This document shows, one piece after another, positions 1-12,383 of a stretch of DNA of 64,000 nt. Source of the stretch: Pyricularia pennisetigena (taxonomy: Eukaryota > Ascomycota > Sordariomycetes > Magnaporthales > Pyriculariaceae); assembly GCF_004337985.1 (NCBI RefSeq), contig NC_043742.1, forward strand, positions 6,629,898-6,693,897, read 5' to 3'. The translations under genes and the position numbers were made by a program. Position 1 is the first letter of the stretch, and every line of letters begins with the position of its first letter. The notes under the pieces are model-generated. The model was given only the letters and a program-made list of their open reading frames with translations, ran no database searches and had not been told where the DNA came from.

Positions 1-2145
<2,145 letters not shown>

Positions 2146-5100
2146 TCACCTCCCTTTGGAAGAGGCCATCTCACCATACCGCCCACGGTTTTGTGTTGTG
2201 TCGTACGCCTGCAGGACACGAGTCTGCGACTCGTCCGCCTGTGAAAAGGCGTATCCACGCTGCTTGCGCATGCGCTGGACTTGGCGAACCTTGCGAATTG
2301 CCTTTTGGAACTGATCCATACTGAGGCGCAAATAAACAAAAATCAGATTAGCTTCAGCTTCGTTGGCACCAGGAGAGGATTGATTGAAAAAAAAAGAAAG
2401 AAAGAAAAAAAGAAAGGTTAGTATCATACCGAGGTCTATAATCTTGGATGTTGTACTTCTGAATCTCCTGGATGTGGTGATACGCCTCAGGCCTGTACAT
2501 CCTCTTGGCGTACTTCCACGCCACATCCCTCAGCAGGCAAAGCACCGGCAGCACGAACAACTGAACCCAGAACACGGCGCTGGGGAACAGGCGCGGCACC
2601 AGCCCGTCATACTCGATCGATATGTTGAATCGGGGGAAGACCGAGGCGTAGAATACTATGAAGACGATCCAGATGACAAACGAGCCAGGAATAGAGATGA
2701 CATGGTACTTTGTCCAGTTGTTGGTGATGAGCGCCGCCTTGCCCAGGACGGTCAAGAGGACTGCGCCGTAGAGAGCAGTTCCCCAAACCCATTTTCCTGC
2801 GATAAGGCCATCGGCCTGGATGAGGTCGTGGTACCAAAAGACGACTCCACCGAGATATAGCAGCAGCGAGTGATACATGGCGTTTGCGATCCATTGGGCA
2901 AAGTTCTTGAACTTGAAGAACTTGTTCTGCTGCCCAATGCCGTAAAGCTGCGGATACTTGTCCAGGAGGCCGGCCGAGACGTACTGGTCCAGGATACCCA
3001 GGGCCAACGGGGGCAGGACCGTGAACAGGACGTTGTAGAATGAAAGAGTCCAGGACTCGTAGATGATTTGTCCCGAAAACACATTTTGGAACGTGTACTG
3101 GTTGATTATACGGGTGTTAGATTAACAAAACAAAAAAAAAGAGAGAAAAGTCGATAAACCAAACGAGCAGAGGACCGACTTACCCAAAATTGCGTCATGT
3201 ACAGAGCAATGTTCTTGTAAAACGAAAATAAGATCGCCTTACTGACACGCTGATAACTCCAGGCGCCATGAACCAGCAGCAGCTTGCGGAGGAACCGGAA
3301 TTGAGCAATCGACACATCGGCACTCCGAGCCGCCTGGAGACCCTCCATACCGCTAATACCGATACCAATGTGCGCGGCCTGAATCATAGCCACATCGTTG
3401 GCCCCGTCGCCGATAGCGAGCAGGATCGACTCCTTTTGATACTTTTTGACCAGCTTCACCACAAGGGCCTTTTGCAGCGGCGACACACGGCAGCAGATGA
3501 CGGCCTTGCACATGACGGCAAGATCCAAAAACATCTTGTCCAGCTCGGGCTCGAGCGCATAAGTCAGGGACTTGCCGTCAATGACGAGCGCGAGCGTCTC
3601 CATCTCTATCGTTCCGTCGCCCTGCGTCCTGATGGCTTCCAGCTTCTTTTGGATGTTGTCACGGGTTGCGGCCGCCGTCTCCTCGTTGACGATGAGGAGC
3701 ATCATGTCCTCACTCAGAAGCTTGCAGCTCATGCCGATGTTGATGGCCGTCTCCTGTCTGTCGCCCGTCAGCACCCAGACCTTGACACCGGCGTTCTGCA
3801 GCGTGTGGATCGTCTCTGGCACGCCGTCCTGGAGGCGATCCTCGATGGCGGTGGCTCCAAGAAGGTAAAAGCTATGCTCGATGAGCTCGGCCGCCTTGTC
3901 CAGCTCCTCTGCTCGGTTGCCCGAGACAGTGGTCTGCGCCTTTTCGTACACAGCCATCCACTCCGTGAACTCGTGGTCCGGAACCTCGCGCATAGCCAAG
4001 CACAGCGTCCTCAAGCCCTCCGATGCGTACTCCTCCAGGTGCTGCAGGGTGACCTCGACGTGCGGGTTGCTCTCGTTAAGGCGCTCCAGGATGACCGTGT
4101 CGGCACCCTTGCAGTACACTCGGATCTTGCCATCGGGGCATCGGTATATGGTGGACATGCGCTTCCTCGTCGAGTTGAACTCGCACACGGCGAGAAGTTC
4201 ATATTCAAGCTCCTGACCCTCGACTTCGATGATGACCGCCCTCGGCTTCCGGGCCACGAACTTGTATCCGAGCTGCGCGGCGCCCTCGACCAGCGCACCT
4301 TCGTCGGGTGATGCGGCCTGGTATTTGATCTTGTTAGACTTTTCGTCGCGCTCCGGAATCACAGTGTGGCACGTCGCCAGGAGTGCCAGGAAGTGCTCGA
4401 TCGCCGGTGCCGTCTTGTGAGTCTTGAGGTTCTGCGCCAACTGCTTGAAATCATGGATTCCAACCTCGACGCCATCCTGGACAGTTGCTCGCCGATCCTC
4501 GGGGATCTCTTCTCCGTACATAATTCCCGCTATCGAGGACTGCTTGAACTCCATCATATTGCAGGTCAAGGTGCCCGTCTTATCCGAGAACACATATTCA
4601 ACCATGCCCAGTTCCTCCACCAAGCTGGAGGTTCTACAGTTTGCAGGCGTGTCGGTCTTGTCATGGTACATGTCGAGGTCGTCGTTGATCAGGATGCCGT
4701 GCCAGTACTTGACGACTTCCAGGGTGACAAAGAGCGAAATGGGCACCAGAGCCGAGAACAAGACCCAGTACGTGACCATGTCGCGCAGGAAAACCTTGAA
4801 TATCTCGAGCGCATCGCCGGCATTGTCAAGCATGATGTATGATATCGAACTGCCAAACACACTACGAGTGACGAGATCTCCGACCGTACACACGACTGAG
4901 AGAACCAGGAGGATCGCGACGAGGCCGAGAACTGCCATGTTTAGCTGTCGCTCAACCTTGGTCCGCTTGATCGGTGCGGCGGTCGCGTTGCGCATCAGCT
5001 TGGTCTCGTGGCCGGTAAATACGACCACTCCGTACAGCCAGGGCGTGTTTCGGAGCGTTGCGCCTCGAAGAAGCAGCTGTTCCGGATTCAATGGCAATTC

Positions 5101-6471
5101 CTTCTCTCCGCCTCCGGCTTGCATCGTCAAGGTCGCTTCGTACGTGTATAGACTGCTATTGGGCTGTTCCGACCTGATCCTGCCACCGAGCCTGCTCAGT
5201 TCGCTGGAGCTCACAAGGTGCGATGTTTCGGGGAGAGCCTGCTTGATCTTCAGGTTTGTCTCGCCATCCAGGTTCGCAGTTTCGATGTAGCAGAGCCCCT
5301 CGGGCTCAGAACTGGCCAACAGAACCAGATCAGCAGGGAAGGGTTCTTCCGACTCGACCCTGACGATATCTCCGACAGCGATATTGATCCATTTTGTCTC
5401 CTCGAACGAGGAGCCCCTGAGAACTCTTGCTTTGGACATGTTTAGAGCCTTGTCGGCCATTTTCCTCCGATAGTCTTCCACCATCTCCTTGCCGGCCGAA
5501 ACCATCAACACAACTATCAAGGGCCCAATGGTGGTGTACTGGTTCGTGGGCGACAGTCTCGGTATTTGCTGCAAGGCGGCGGTGAAGAGGAAGAAAATGT
5601 TGGCGAATTTGGAGAACTGCTCGTAGAGGAACTTGGGGAGAAAGGTCGCAAAGTTGTACTTGGCGGTCGAGACGTGATTGTCAACGTACTTGTTGGCGGC
5701 ATTGGCGGGAGGGTTGTTAAGGTGTATAACACGCGGACCCAGCGTCGAGGGGTCAGGCTTGCCGCGACCGAAGCCGAACTTGAAGTTGCCCATGTCAAAC
5801 TTGCCCCCCGACTTTTGTTGGGATGGCTGTTGATGTGAAGCATCGCCGGTGGCCGCTCCGCCTGGCGCACCACCTCTTTGCTGTCCACCAGGTTCCGTCA
5901 AAGGAAGGTCCATCTCTGAGTACCCGGAGCCCCCCATTCCAAACATGTTCTTGGCGCGACCCATGAGACCGCCTCCCATGCTAAGCACGCTATTTCGTTT
6001 GCGCGCATTGTCACGGCTCTGGTTGCCGGGATCGTCGACGCGCGGCGCTCCACCATGCTGGTAGTAGGATTGGCCGTCTTCGGGGTAGTCGTCCAAGTCG
6101 TCGGCGTATCGTTGATAGTTCCCTAGCTCCGATGTTTGGCTATACTGTCGAGCGGCGGGTTGCATGTACGGACCCTGCTGTGAGGTGGCCGTTTCTGGCC
6201 TACCTTGGGCCGTCTGTCTCGAGGAAGACGGAGGAGATGTAGTGTTGATGTATTGATCACGGCCGCCGCCGCCGCCGCCAACAAAGTCATCGTATGACAC
6301 GGACGGTCGTCCAGCCGCTTGATCTTGGTTGTGAAATCGTAGCAGGTCGTCGTCGTTCACGTTGGAGCGCTGACCTCCGCCGTAAACTGGTTGATCGTTT
6401 TCGAGATCGAGTAGTAGGTCGTTATTGCTCCTCGGGGCCCCAGGGCGCCCGGGAGGTTGTTGACCAGCCAT
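2146..6471 (-). CDS. DRS2: Drs2-type P4-ATPase, phospholipid flippase
   Basis: Catalytic subunit of an aminophospholipid flippase. The family moves phosphatidylserine and phosphatidylethanolamine to the cytosolic leaflet of trans-Golgi and endosomal membranes with a Cdc50 partner. The model has three exons (6471-3184, 3097-2430, 2320-2146) with GTAAGT and GTATGA donors and encodes 1376 residues. Residues 1-240 are low-complexity Gly/Gln/Asp-rich. Visible motifs are DGET (402-405, dephosphorylation loop), PISL (577-580, the P4-specific membrane motif), DKTGT with the phosphorylated Asp near 630, KGAD (788-791, nucleotide binding) and GDGAND (1021-1026). The exon 1/2 join restores the continuous segment FW-YTFQNVFSG. 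The last exon gives a basic Gln/Arg-rich C-terminal tail of the regulatory kind known in Drs2. The start is the first ATG, beginning MAGQQPPGRPG. The closest alternative is another P4 subclass (Dnf), but the motifs and tail favour Drs2. Confidence 0.95.
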
Positions 6472-7793
6472 GGCTGGATTGCTTCCAGCAGCAGTTTGTT
6501 AGGTCGATAGGCGGGCCGTATCCTAACGTTGGGACGATTGTGTTTTGGAGTTTCTAGGGTTCGCCGGCGAGGAATCTCTAGTGTTGTTTCCGCGACATGC
6601 GCTGCTTTGCGGATTGAAATTACTGCAGTGACGCTGCTCCTCTTCCTTTTTTTCTTCCTTCTTTTTTTTTTTTTTTGTTCTCTGACTTTTCTTTCTTTCG
6701 TAATGCTAAAGGCTGAGTCGTCTTTACATGCGGTTTGTTGTCAGCAACCTCTTTTTTTTTTATTGTTTTGAAAAGTTGGACTCTGGGAACAGTTAGTTGC
6801 AAGGAAGCTTGCACAGCCTCTTTTTCCCTGGGCGCAGTGGATTTGTTCTGGTACCTTTTTGGGTCAGCTCCTATTCGGAAGCGCGCTCGAGAAAAAGACA
6901 GGGTTGCTATTTCCGCCAGGTTGCACAAGCTGGGTTTCAAACCGAATTGGACTTGAAATTTGATAATGGCCTGTGCAATTGGACAATAAGGCATGAAATA
7001 TCTCAGAAATCAACAGCGATAGTACCGTCGTCGGAAACAAACAAAGATCCGCTTATTCGCGAGAGAACCCGCAGAAACTTGTCCAGCCACGCAACCAGCT
7101 CGTCTGGTGTCACCACCTGCACATGAGATATTATTATTCCCGGGTATCGAGCCAGGGAAAAAAAAAAAGCCAAGAAAACAGCAAACAGTCAACACTAGGT
7201 ACTTAGCGGCCGGCTGGAACGTCACTGGAGTGCGGGTACTGCAAGTTAGCGAGTGGGAACTGGCCCTTGCGACGTCAAAAAAAATTTGGGCCTTCCATCC
7301 CGGTAGCCCGGCGTTCCTGAACAGTGGGTCTTTGTCCAATCAGCGACAGTATCTACCGAGCGAGGGCTCGACTACCAGGCGTCAGCCACGTTCGCTGCGG
7401 TGGCCGTGACGTGTTTGGCGCCGAGAACGAACATCTGAGCCCCAGAGAGTCAGCGGGCGCCATTTGACGCCAACGACAAACACCCCAGTTAAGCCAAGCC
7501 ACCGGTACAAACGGAGGTCTGGGTGCCAAAGATTATTGTATGCCTTACCTTTTTGGTCCATTTAAGACGGTTTATAGGGCTGCGTGAAGGCATCATTCGT
7601 TCTATATACTTACTGTACCTTTACGTATCCTTTTGTTTTGGTGGAATCGCCCCACTCCAATTAACAAGATATCGTAGTCACTGACAAAGCCCCCCCCCCG
7701 TTCTCCATACGCAAGCAATCTCAATACGAGATTTATTAAATCCCCATCGTCTACATCGTGATCTACAAACAGCCCCATCTGCTGCTCTGCATC
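6472..7793. promoter_or_regulatory. divergent intergenic region between DRS2 and CRIPT
   Basis: About 1.3 kb between two divergently transcribed genes, so it should carry both promoters and 5' UTRs. There is a T-rich run (6660-6676), a C run near 7689, and no conserved open frame. I see no specific operator. Confidence 0.5.
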
Positions 7794-8373
7794 ATGGTCT
7801 GTGGGAAGTGCCAGAAGCTTTCCAAGGGCACCTCGTTGGCCACCCCAGCAGTCAAGAAGAAGTCAGAGATGTATTATGGTTCCCCTGCTTCTTCCTCGTC
7901 CTCGAAATCATCAGCCACGCTGGGGCAGACTGGTGTGTCCAAGGTGAGTTTGCCTGGTTATCTCTTCGCCCGGGGCTTAGATGGCCAAGTGAGAAATGCT
8001 GACACGAAACAATAAACCAGAACAAGTTACTATCAAAGGGAGCCAAGAATCCCTATGCCCAGTATTCGAGGTAAAGAAGTCGTCCACCCGGGGTGAGATG
8101 GTTGGACAATAACGAATACTAAACACACCGACATCGCTTCAGTTCTTGTGACAAGTGCAAAACTAAAGTCTCGCAGGGGCATAAATACTGTCATTCCTGC
8201 GCATATAAAGCAGATGGTGTGTTCCCCTTCCTTCTGACTCTGATATGAGGCGTTGCTTTGCTAAGCCGAGATTCGAAATGCATGTAGCCTGCGCAATGTG
8301 CGGAAAGTCAAACTCCAAATCGAAGAGCGGCTCCGCACCGGCTGTCACGGGGCAGAAGTTCTCGTCCAAATAA
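7794..8373 (+). CDS. CRIPT: CRIPT-family zinc-ribbon protein
   Basis: Four exons (7794-7943, 8021-8070, 8143-8216, 8288-8373) join in frame to a 119-residue protein. It begins MVCGKCQKL, has a lysine/serine linker, the conserved NPY segment (AKNPYAQYS), then CDKCKTK, a CHSCAYK and CAMCGK, the four CxxC pairs that define CRIPT. All three introns are GT-AG, and the second carries a good TACTAAAC branch site. In animals CRIPT was first described as a PDZ-binding postsynaptic protein; later work ties it to the spliceosome, including the minor form. The fungal role is not established. The length is close to the about 100-residue family norm, with a Ser/Lys-rich insertion near residues 20-45. No single reading frame covers the gene, so the small exons are easily missed. 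Confidence 0.92.
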
Positions 8374-8524
8374 GGCCAGGTGATAGTTGGTAACTACATA
8401 CTGTGATCTATGAGAATCGATGCCAAAATTCTCAGGATCCGCTTAGATATGTGCTCGCACCGACCACAAACTCCGTCCATCGCCTCCTCAGAACAGCTCA
8501 TACCGGGGCCTTGTTAACACCCGC

Positions 8525-9028
8525 CTACCCAATTTGCTGGTCTGTAGGGGATATGAATGGGATTCTTTCGAAGTCCGGGTTCGGATGGAATTTATTACTT
8601 CTGAAACGTGCAATGATGAACCATCCTGCGATCCTCGACCAAGGGATCTCTCCTGCATTTACTAATTCCGTTGCTGAAATAGAGATTATACGGCTAGATC
8701 CGTCTCTTTCAGCCTGATTTATATAATGGTTCCAGAGCTGATAGGTATTTGTGTCGCTGGTGGTATGAATCACGTAAATATACTTCGTTGAGTAGGGGTC
8801 GGACTTTTTATATTCTTTGGCGATGTTGGAGTCCCATGAATTAGTATCAATGTTTTTGTTGGGCATTTCGAGCACAGCTTGCTGCGTAAAGCCACCACGA
8901 TCCTCAAGAAATTTTGGCTTGACATCAATACCTAAGGGGAGGGCTTTAGGTTTAAGTAGGCTGGGATTGAGTGTTGTGGCAGCAAAACCTGTGCTGAGAA
9001 GCGACGACAAGCAAAGTAAAGGTAACAT
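8525..9028 (-). CDS. small secreted protein, possible ADP-ribosyltransferase-like (heat-labile enterotoxin A family), degenerate or truncated
   Basis: An intronless frame of 167 codons. The ATG at 9028 is preferred because the first 16 residues form a classic signal peptide (MLPLLCLSSLLSTGFA), followed by a mature part of about 150 residues. The segment YIYVIHTT and, about 40 residues later, EIPWSRIAGW resemble the spacing of the C-terminal half of fungal secreted proteins annotated as heat-labile enterotoxin alpha chain, an effector-like group. The part that should hold the catalytic Arg of the R-S-E triad reads LPLGIDVKPKF and shows no candidate Arg in the expected context, so activity is doubtful. 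It stops at TAG 8525, shorter than typical relatives. The family call rests on recall of pattern, not alignment. It could be a lineage-specific effector, a decayed copy, or a non-coding frame. Confidence 0.45.
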   Translation of the reverse strand: MLPLLCLSSLLSTGFAATTLNPSLLKPKALPLGIDVKPKFLEDRGGFTQQAVLEMPNKNIDTNSWDSNIAKEYKKSDPYSTKYIYVIHTTSDTNTYQLWNHYINQAERDGSSRIISISATELVNAGEIPWSRIAGWFIIARFRSNKFHPNPDFERIPFISPTDQQIG

Positions 9029-9678
9029 TTGGAGAAAATGTTTGCGAAAAAAACCAGAATCATTAAGATGGTGGCAAAAAAAATCGCTTCTGGTCATTCA
9101 ACTCGAAGAACACAGCCACTCTGCTAACTTTTAGACTCTAGCCAGGACCTGCCAGCACACCGAATATATTGATTCAGGCGACTGCTTCGGCGATCGCCAG
9201 CTGTATTGGGACCCAATCCTCAAATAGCTGGGGGGACGCATAGCTTGAACACGTGTTTACATCGCGGACGGATGTTAGAGTGGAGATCCAATAGGAATAC
9301 TGGAGAGAGTAAATCGATGGCAAGAGAGTCACCACCAGGCCAGAGGAATGCAAAAAAGCTACGAGGGCTCCAAAGAGTATTTGACTCCCACATATGGCCA
9401 TGTCAATAGTCAGATAGAATATTTTACTAACTATGTTCACTACTCCGGCCTCCATGGAACGAGAGCAATGAGTCGTTGGACGAATTAAGGGATTGGCATC
9501 AAGTCTCAAGGCAAAATTGCCAGATGATAAAGATCGATGATCGTGCTCAAGGTCAAGCGTATCGTCTCTAGCAAACCCGAGATGATTGTAGACTTAAAGA
9601 AAAGATTGTGCCCTCAACAAACACACATTCGTAAAGCAAGTCATACAAATGCATACACATATATATCCTTTATATCCT
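9029..9678. other. intergenic, 5' flank of the secreted-protein gene and 3' flank of the ENT gene
   Basis: No supported gene. A minus-strand open frame (9509-9174) has a hydrophobic stretch but only weak start context and no recognisable family. It may be decayed coding sequence or chance. Short ATATATCC/TATATCC repeats lie just beyond the transporter stop codon. Confidence 0.5.
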
Positions 9679-10927
9679 TTATATCCCAGAAGCAGTAAAA
9701 CTCAGTAAACTCCCCACCGTCAAGCCAGCGACCAGAGACAGCGACATGAAACCGCCCGCAGCCTCACGCTCAGGCTCGTCGACCCACTCCGCCGCCGCCA
9801 TCATAGCGCTGCTACCCAGCCAGCCGCTGGTCAGCCCGAACGGCAGCTGCACGAGCAGCAAATAGAAGAGATCACTGTTTACGGCCGCGCCCCGGCCACC
9901 GACGTTGCAGAGCAGGTACAGCGGCAGGAACAGGACGCGAGCCACAGCCAGCCCGAAGAGCGCGGCAGGTCGGTGGCGCAACGAGAAAGGTAAGATGGTG
10001 GCCACACGGCCGGCGAGATCACCCAGGTTCCAAAAGAAGAAGGCAAGCGGTATGAAGGCCTGCGGTTGGAAGATTGGGCTGACGTCTCGGCCCGTCCGTA
10101 CGGAAACGATCTTGGCCGTGAAGACGGGAAAGAACATTGTTAGCGCGAAGCAGACGAAGACGGCGCCTGCGACAAAATGCAGCTTTCGGAATAGCGTCAC
10201 GGGCCCAACAACCCTGCGCGCAGCGCGTTCCGCCTCCTCGATGGAGGCATGCGACGCAGCCATCTGATCCGCCAGGCGCATCTCGACGAGCGCATTGTGT
10301 CGCCGGACCAGAGGGATGAAAGAAACCAGGGCAGTCGCAGACACGACCACTGCCGTCAGGAAGTATATGAAGGCTGCGTTTCCGGCCCCTGATTGACTGC
10401 TCTGCTGCTGCTGGTCGTCAACAGGCGCGGAGAATGCAAGCACAGAAACCATCTGTGCTATTGGAGGGAGTACACCAGCAACACCCTGCCCAGCCATGAT
10501 GGCCTGCGTATATTCGGGTCTTCCAAAGCTAGCCGCAAAGGCGAAGGCGCCATTCTGCATCAAGCCAGTGGCCCAGGCGGACAGGGCAACAGTCACAAGG
10601 ACGAATGCCAAGTAAATCCCGGGCGAAACATTCAGGAAGTACACGGTCGATATGGTGAGGAGTGCAAAGGTGCATATGTTGATTATAAGTGCCGTGTTGA
10701 TCCGCAGCGGGTACGACGCGGACCTTTGCATTCCGGTGAGGACGAGCATGACTGCCAAGTTGGTGAAGGTTGAGGTGGAGAGAATGGCAGACTGAAAGTT
10801 GTCGAGCACCCAGGCATCGTCGCGGAAGCGCATTTGGAAGTACGGGGCCGCGGCCATGAACATGTTCCTGCCAGGGCGAAGCACAGCAGTCAGCATGGCA
10901 GGACAATATGTAGCGGAGTGCGTACGG

Positions 10928-10992
<65 letters not shown>

Positions 10993-11203
10993 GCGCGTCT
11001 TACCAAGCCCATAACATGGCGACGCCGACCATGGCAAAGATGAAATATTCTACCCAAGAAAACGGAACCTCGCCGCTGTCTTCGGGCACCAAAAGGGTTT
11101 CCGCATCGGACCCGTGGTCCAGGCCACGCTCGGTAAGTGGTTCATACTCGGCCTCGTTACGAGCCGGCTTGTTACGAGCAAAGAGGCTCCTGACGCGATC
11201 CAT
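9679..11203 (-). CDS. equilibrative nucleoside transporter (ENT/SLC29, Fun26-like)
   Basis: Two exons (11203-11004 and 10867-9679) encode 462 residues. The join gives MLWAW-NMFMAAAPYFQ, the diagnostic first-helix motif of ENT proteins (xLWPWNMFxxA-type). Residues 1-45 are an acidic cytosolic N-terminus. About eleven hydrophobic helices follow, with a charged central loop after FIPLVRRHNALVE, as in the family, and the characteristic GDLAGR motif in the C-terminal half. The yeast relative Fun26 is a vacuolar nucleoside/nucleobase exporter, and vacuolar or plasma-membrane location is inferred here. The single 136-nt intron is odd: 61 consecutive T (sense strand) make up almost half of it. The gene is divergent from the AT-hook membrane protein at 12384. 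Confidence 0.92.
10928..10988. repeat. 61-nt poly(A) tract inside the ENT intron
   Basis: An unbroken run of A on the + strand, reading as T in the transcript and placed in the only intron of the nucleoside transporter between the GTAAGA donor and the CAG acceptor. A T run could serve as an extreme polypyrimidine tract. It may also be length-inflated by sequencing. Confidence 0.95.
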
Positions 11204-12383
11204 TGTTGCGTCGCTGGAGAGGAGAGGATCGATAGACTTTTGCGACCGCCGATGACCTTAACTATATAGTCTAGTCGATGGTTACATGGAAAGCATCCGA
11301 TACTTGGTTAGGGATAGGTATGTATTGGCCGCAGTCCACTTTGGCTTGGGAGGTTCACGATTCACATCAGGGACAAGTCGGTTGCGAGGGGTCGTCGTCG
11401 CAGCCAAGGTAGCGCGTGGCGTCGCTCCGGCTTGGGAAAAACCACGTGAACTAGGCTTGCATGAATAAATCTTGGCGAGAAAGCCGCCATGAAATGCGAC
11501 TTGATGAAAATTGGCGACGACAAGACAACGTAAGTAAGTAATTACCTACCACATACGAGCGATTACGAGGCTATTAGACGTTGGAGTAAAGGAAGCGCGT
11601 GCTTAGTTGGGGACTGGACATCAACATGGTCATTTTGTGGGTCTGACAGGTCCCCATTTCGATGCCGAGACTGTGGGGATCTATCTGTTCGATCCAACAC
11701 AACTTGGTACAGTAGATCTCGGGGTCGGGTTTGATGAAGCATGCGCTCCCGCCTTTGTGTGTTTAAACCAACACTGCTTTCCATGAAGAATTGAGCCATA
11801 AACTGCACTTAAATCTGCCACAGCATACCCCGGGAGAAAGCTATTGGATTGAGGAATATACCTTGTTACAGAAACAACACAAGATGCTTTACACAACTGT
11901 TAATTCAAAAAATGTTAAGCACCCGATCCTATTGTTATTTGAATTGCTATATCGAGAATTGTGCCAGGCCGAAGAAGACAAATGCGATGGCAGTAGTATT
12001 GTGCTCACCCAGCGGCAAAGCTCACCTATGAAATAATGCAACCCCTTCCACCGTTGTTGAATCATTAGACAATGACGGATGACGTATCAGGTAATCGCCC
12101 TAAATACTTTTTGTGGTTGAAAGGCTTGCCTGGGTTGTGCAATGTCATAGGCACACAAACAAAACGCGCCCCGCGTCGAAGCAACAAGCGAAGAATAACT
12201 GGCAGTAGTACACACTGGGCCCATCCATCATTCCTTGTTAGCCACTTCTTTCCATGCTTACCCTTCCAACGACTTTACTCGACAGCAAATAACTTGATCG
12301 CATCTATCCAAAATTACATACTTCTCGATTCGACCGACTGGGCATATGGAAAAAGTAAATTTTCTTCTTCAAATGTCGTAAAC
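11204..12383. promoter_or_regulatory. divergent intergenic region between ENT and the AT-hook membrane protein
   Basis: About 1.2 kb expected to hold two promoters. A TATATAG element (about 11262-11268) lies about 60 nt upstream of the ENT ATG on the minus strand. An ATG at 12072 opens a frame that runs without stop into the ATG at 12384 of the next gene, most likely as 5' UTR. No other gene is supported. Confidence 0.45.

Noticed and set aside
5566..5838. Open frame on the + strand inside the flippase gene
   Set aside because: Antisense shadow of the strongly supported DRS2 exon.
9174..9509. Minus-strand open frame with a hydrophobic segment next to the secreted-protein gene
   Set aside because: It has no ATG at the annotated 5' end, no recognisable motif, and the composition of random A/T-mixed DNA; it is not called as a gene.
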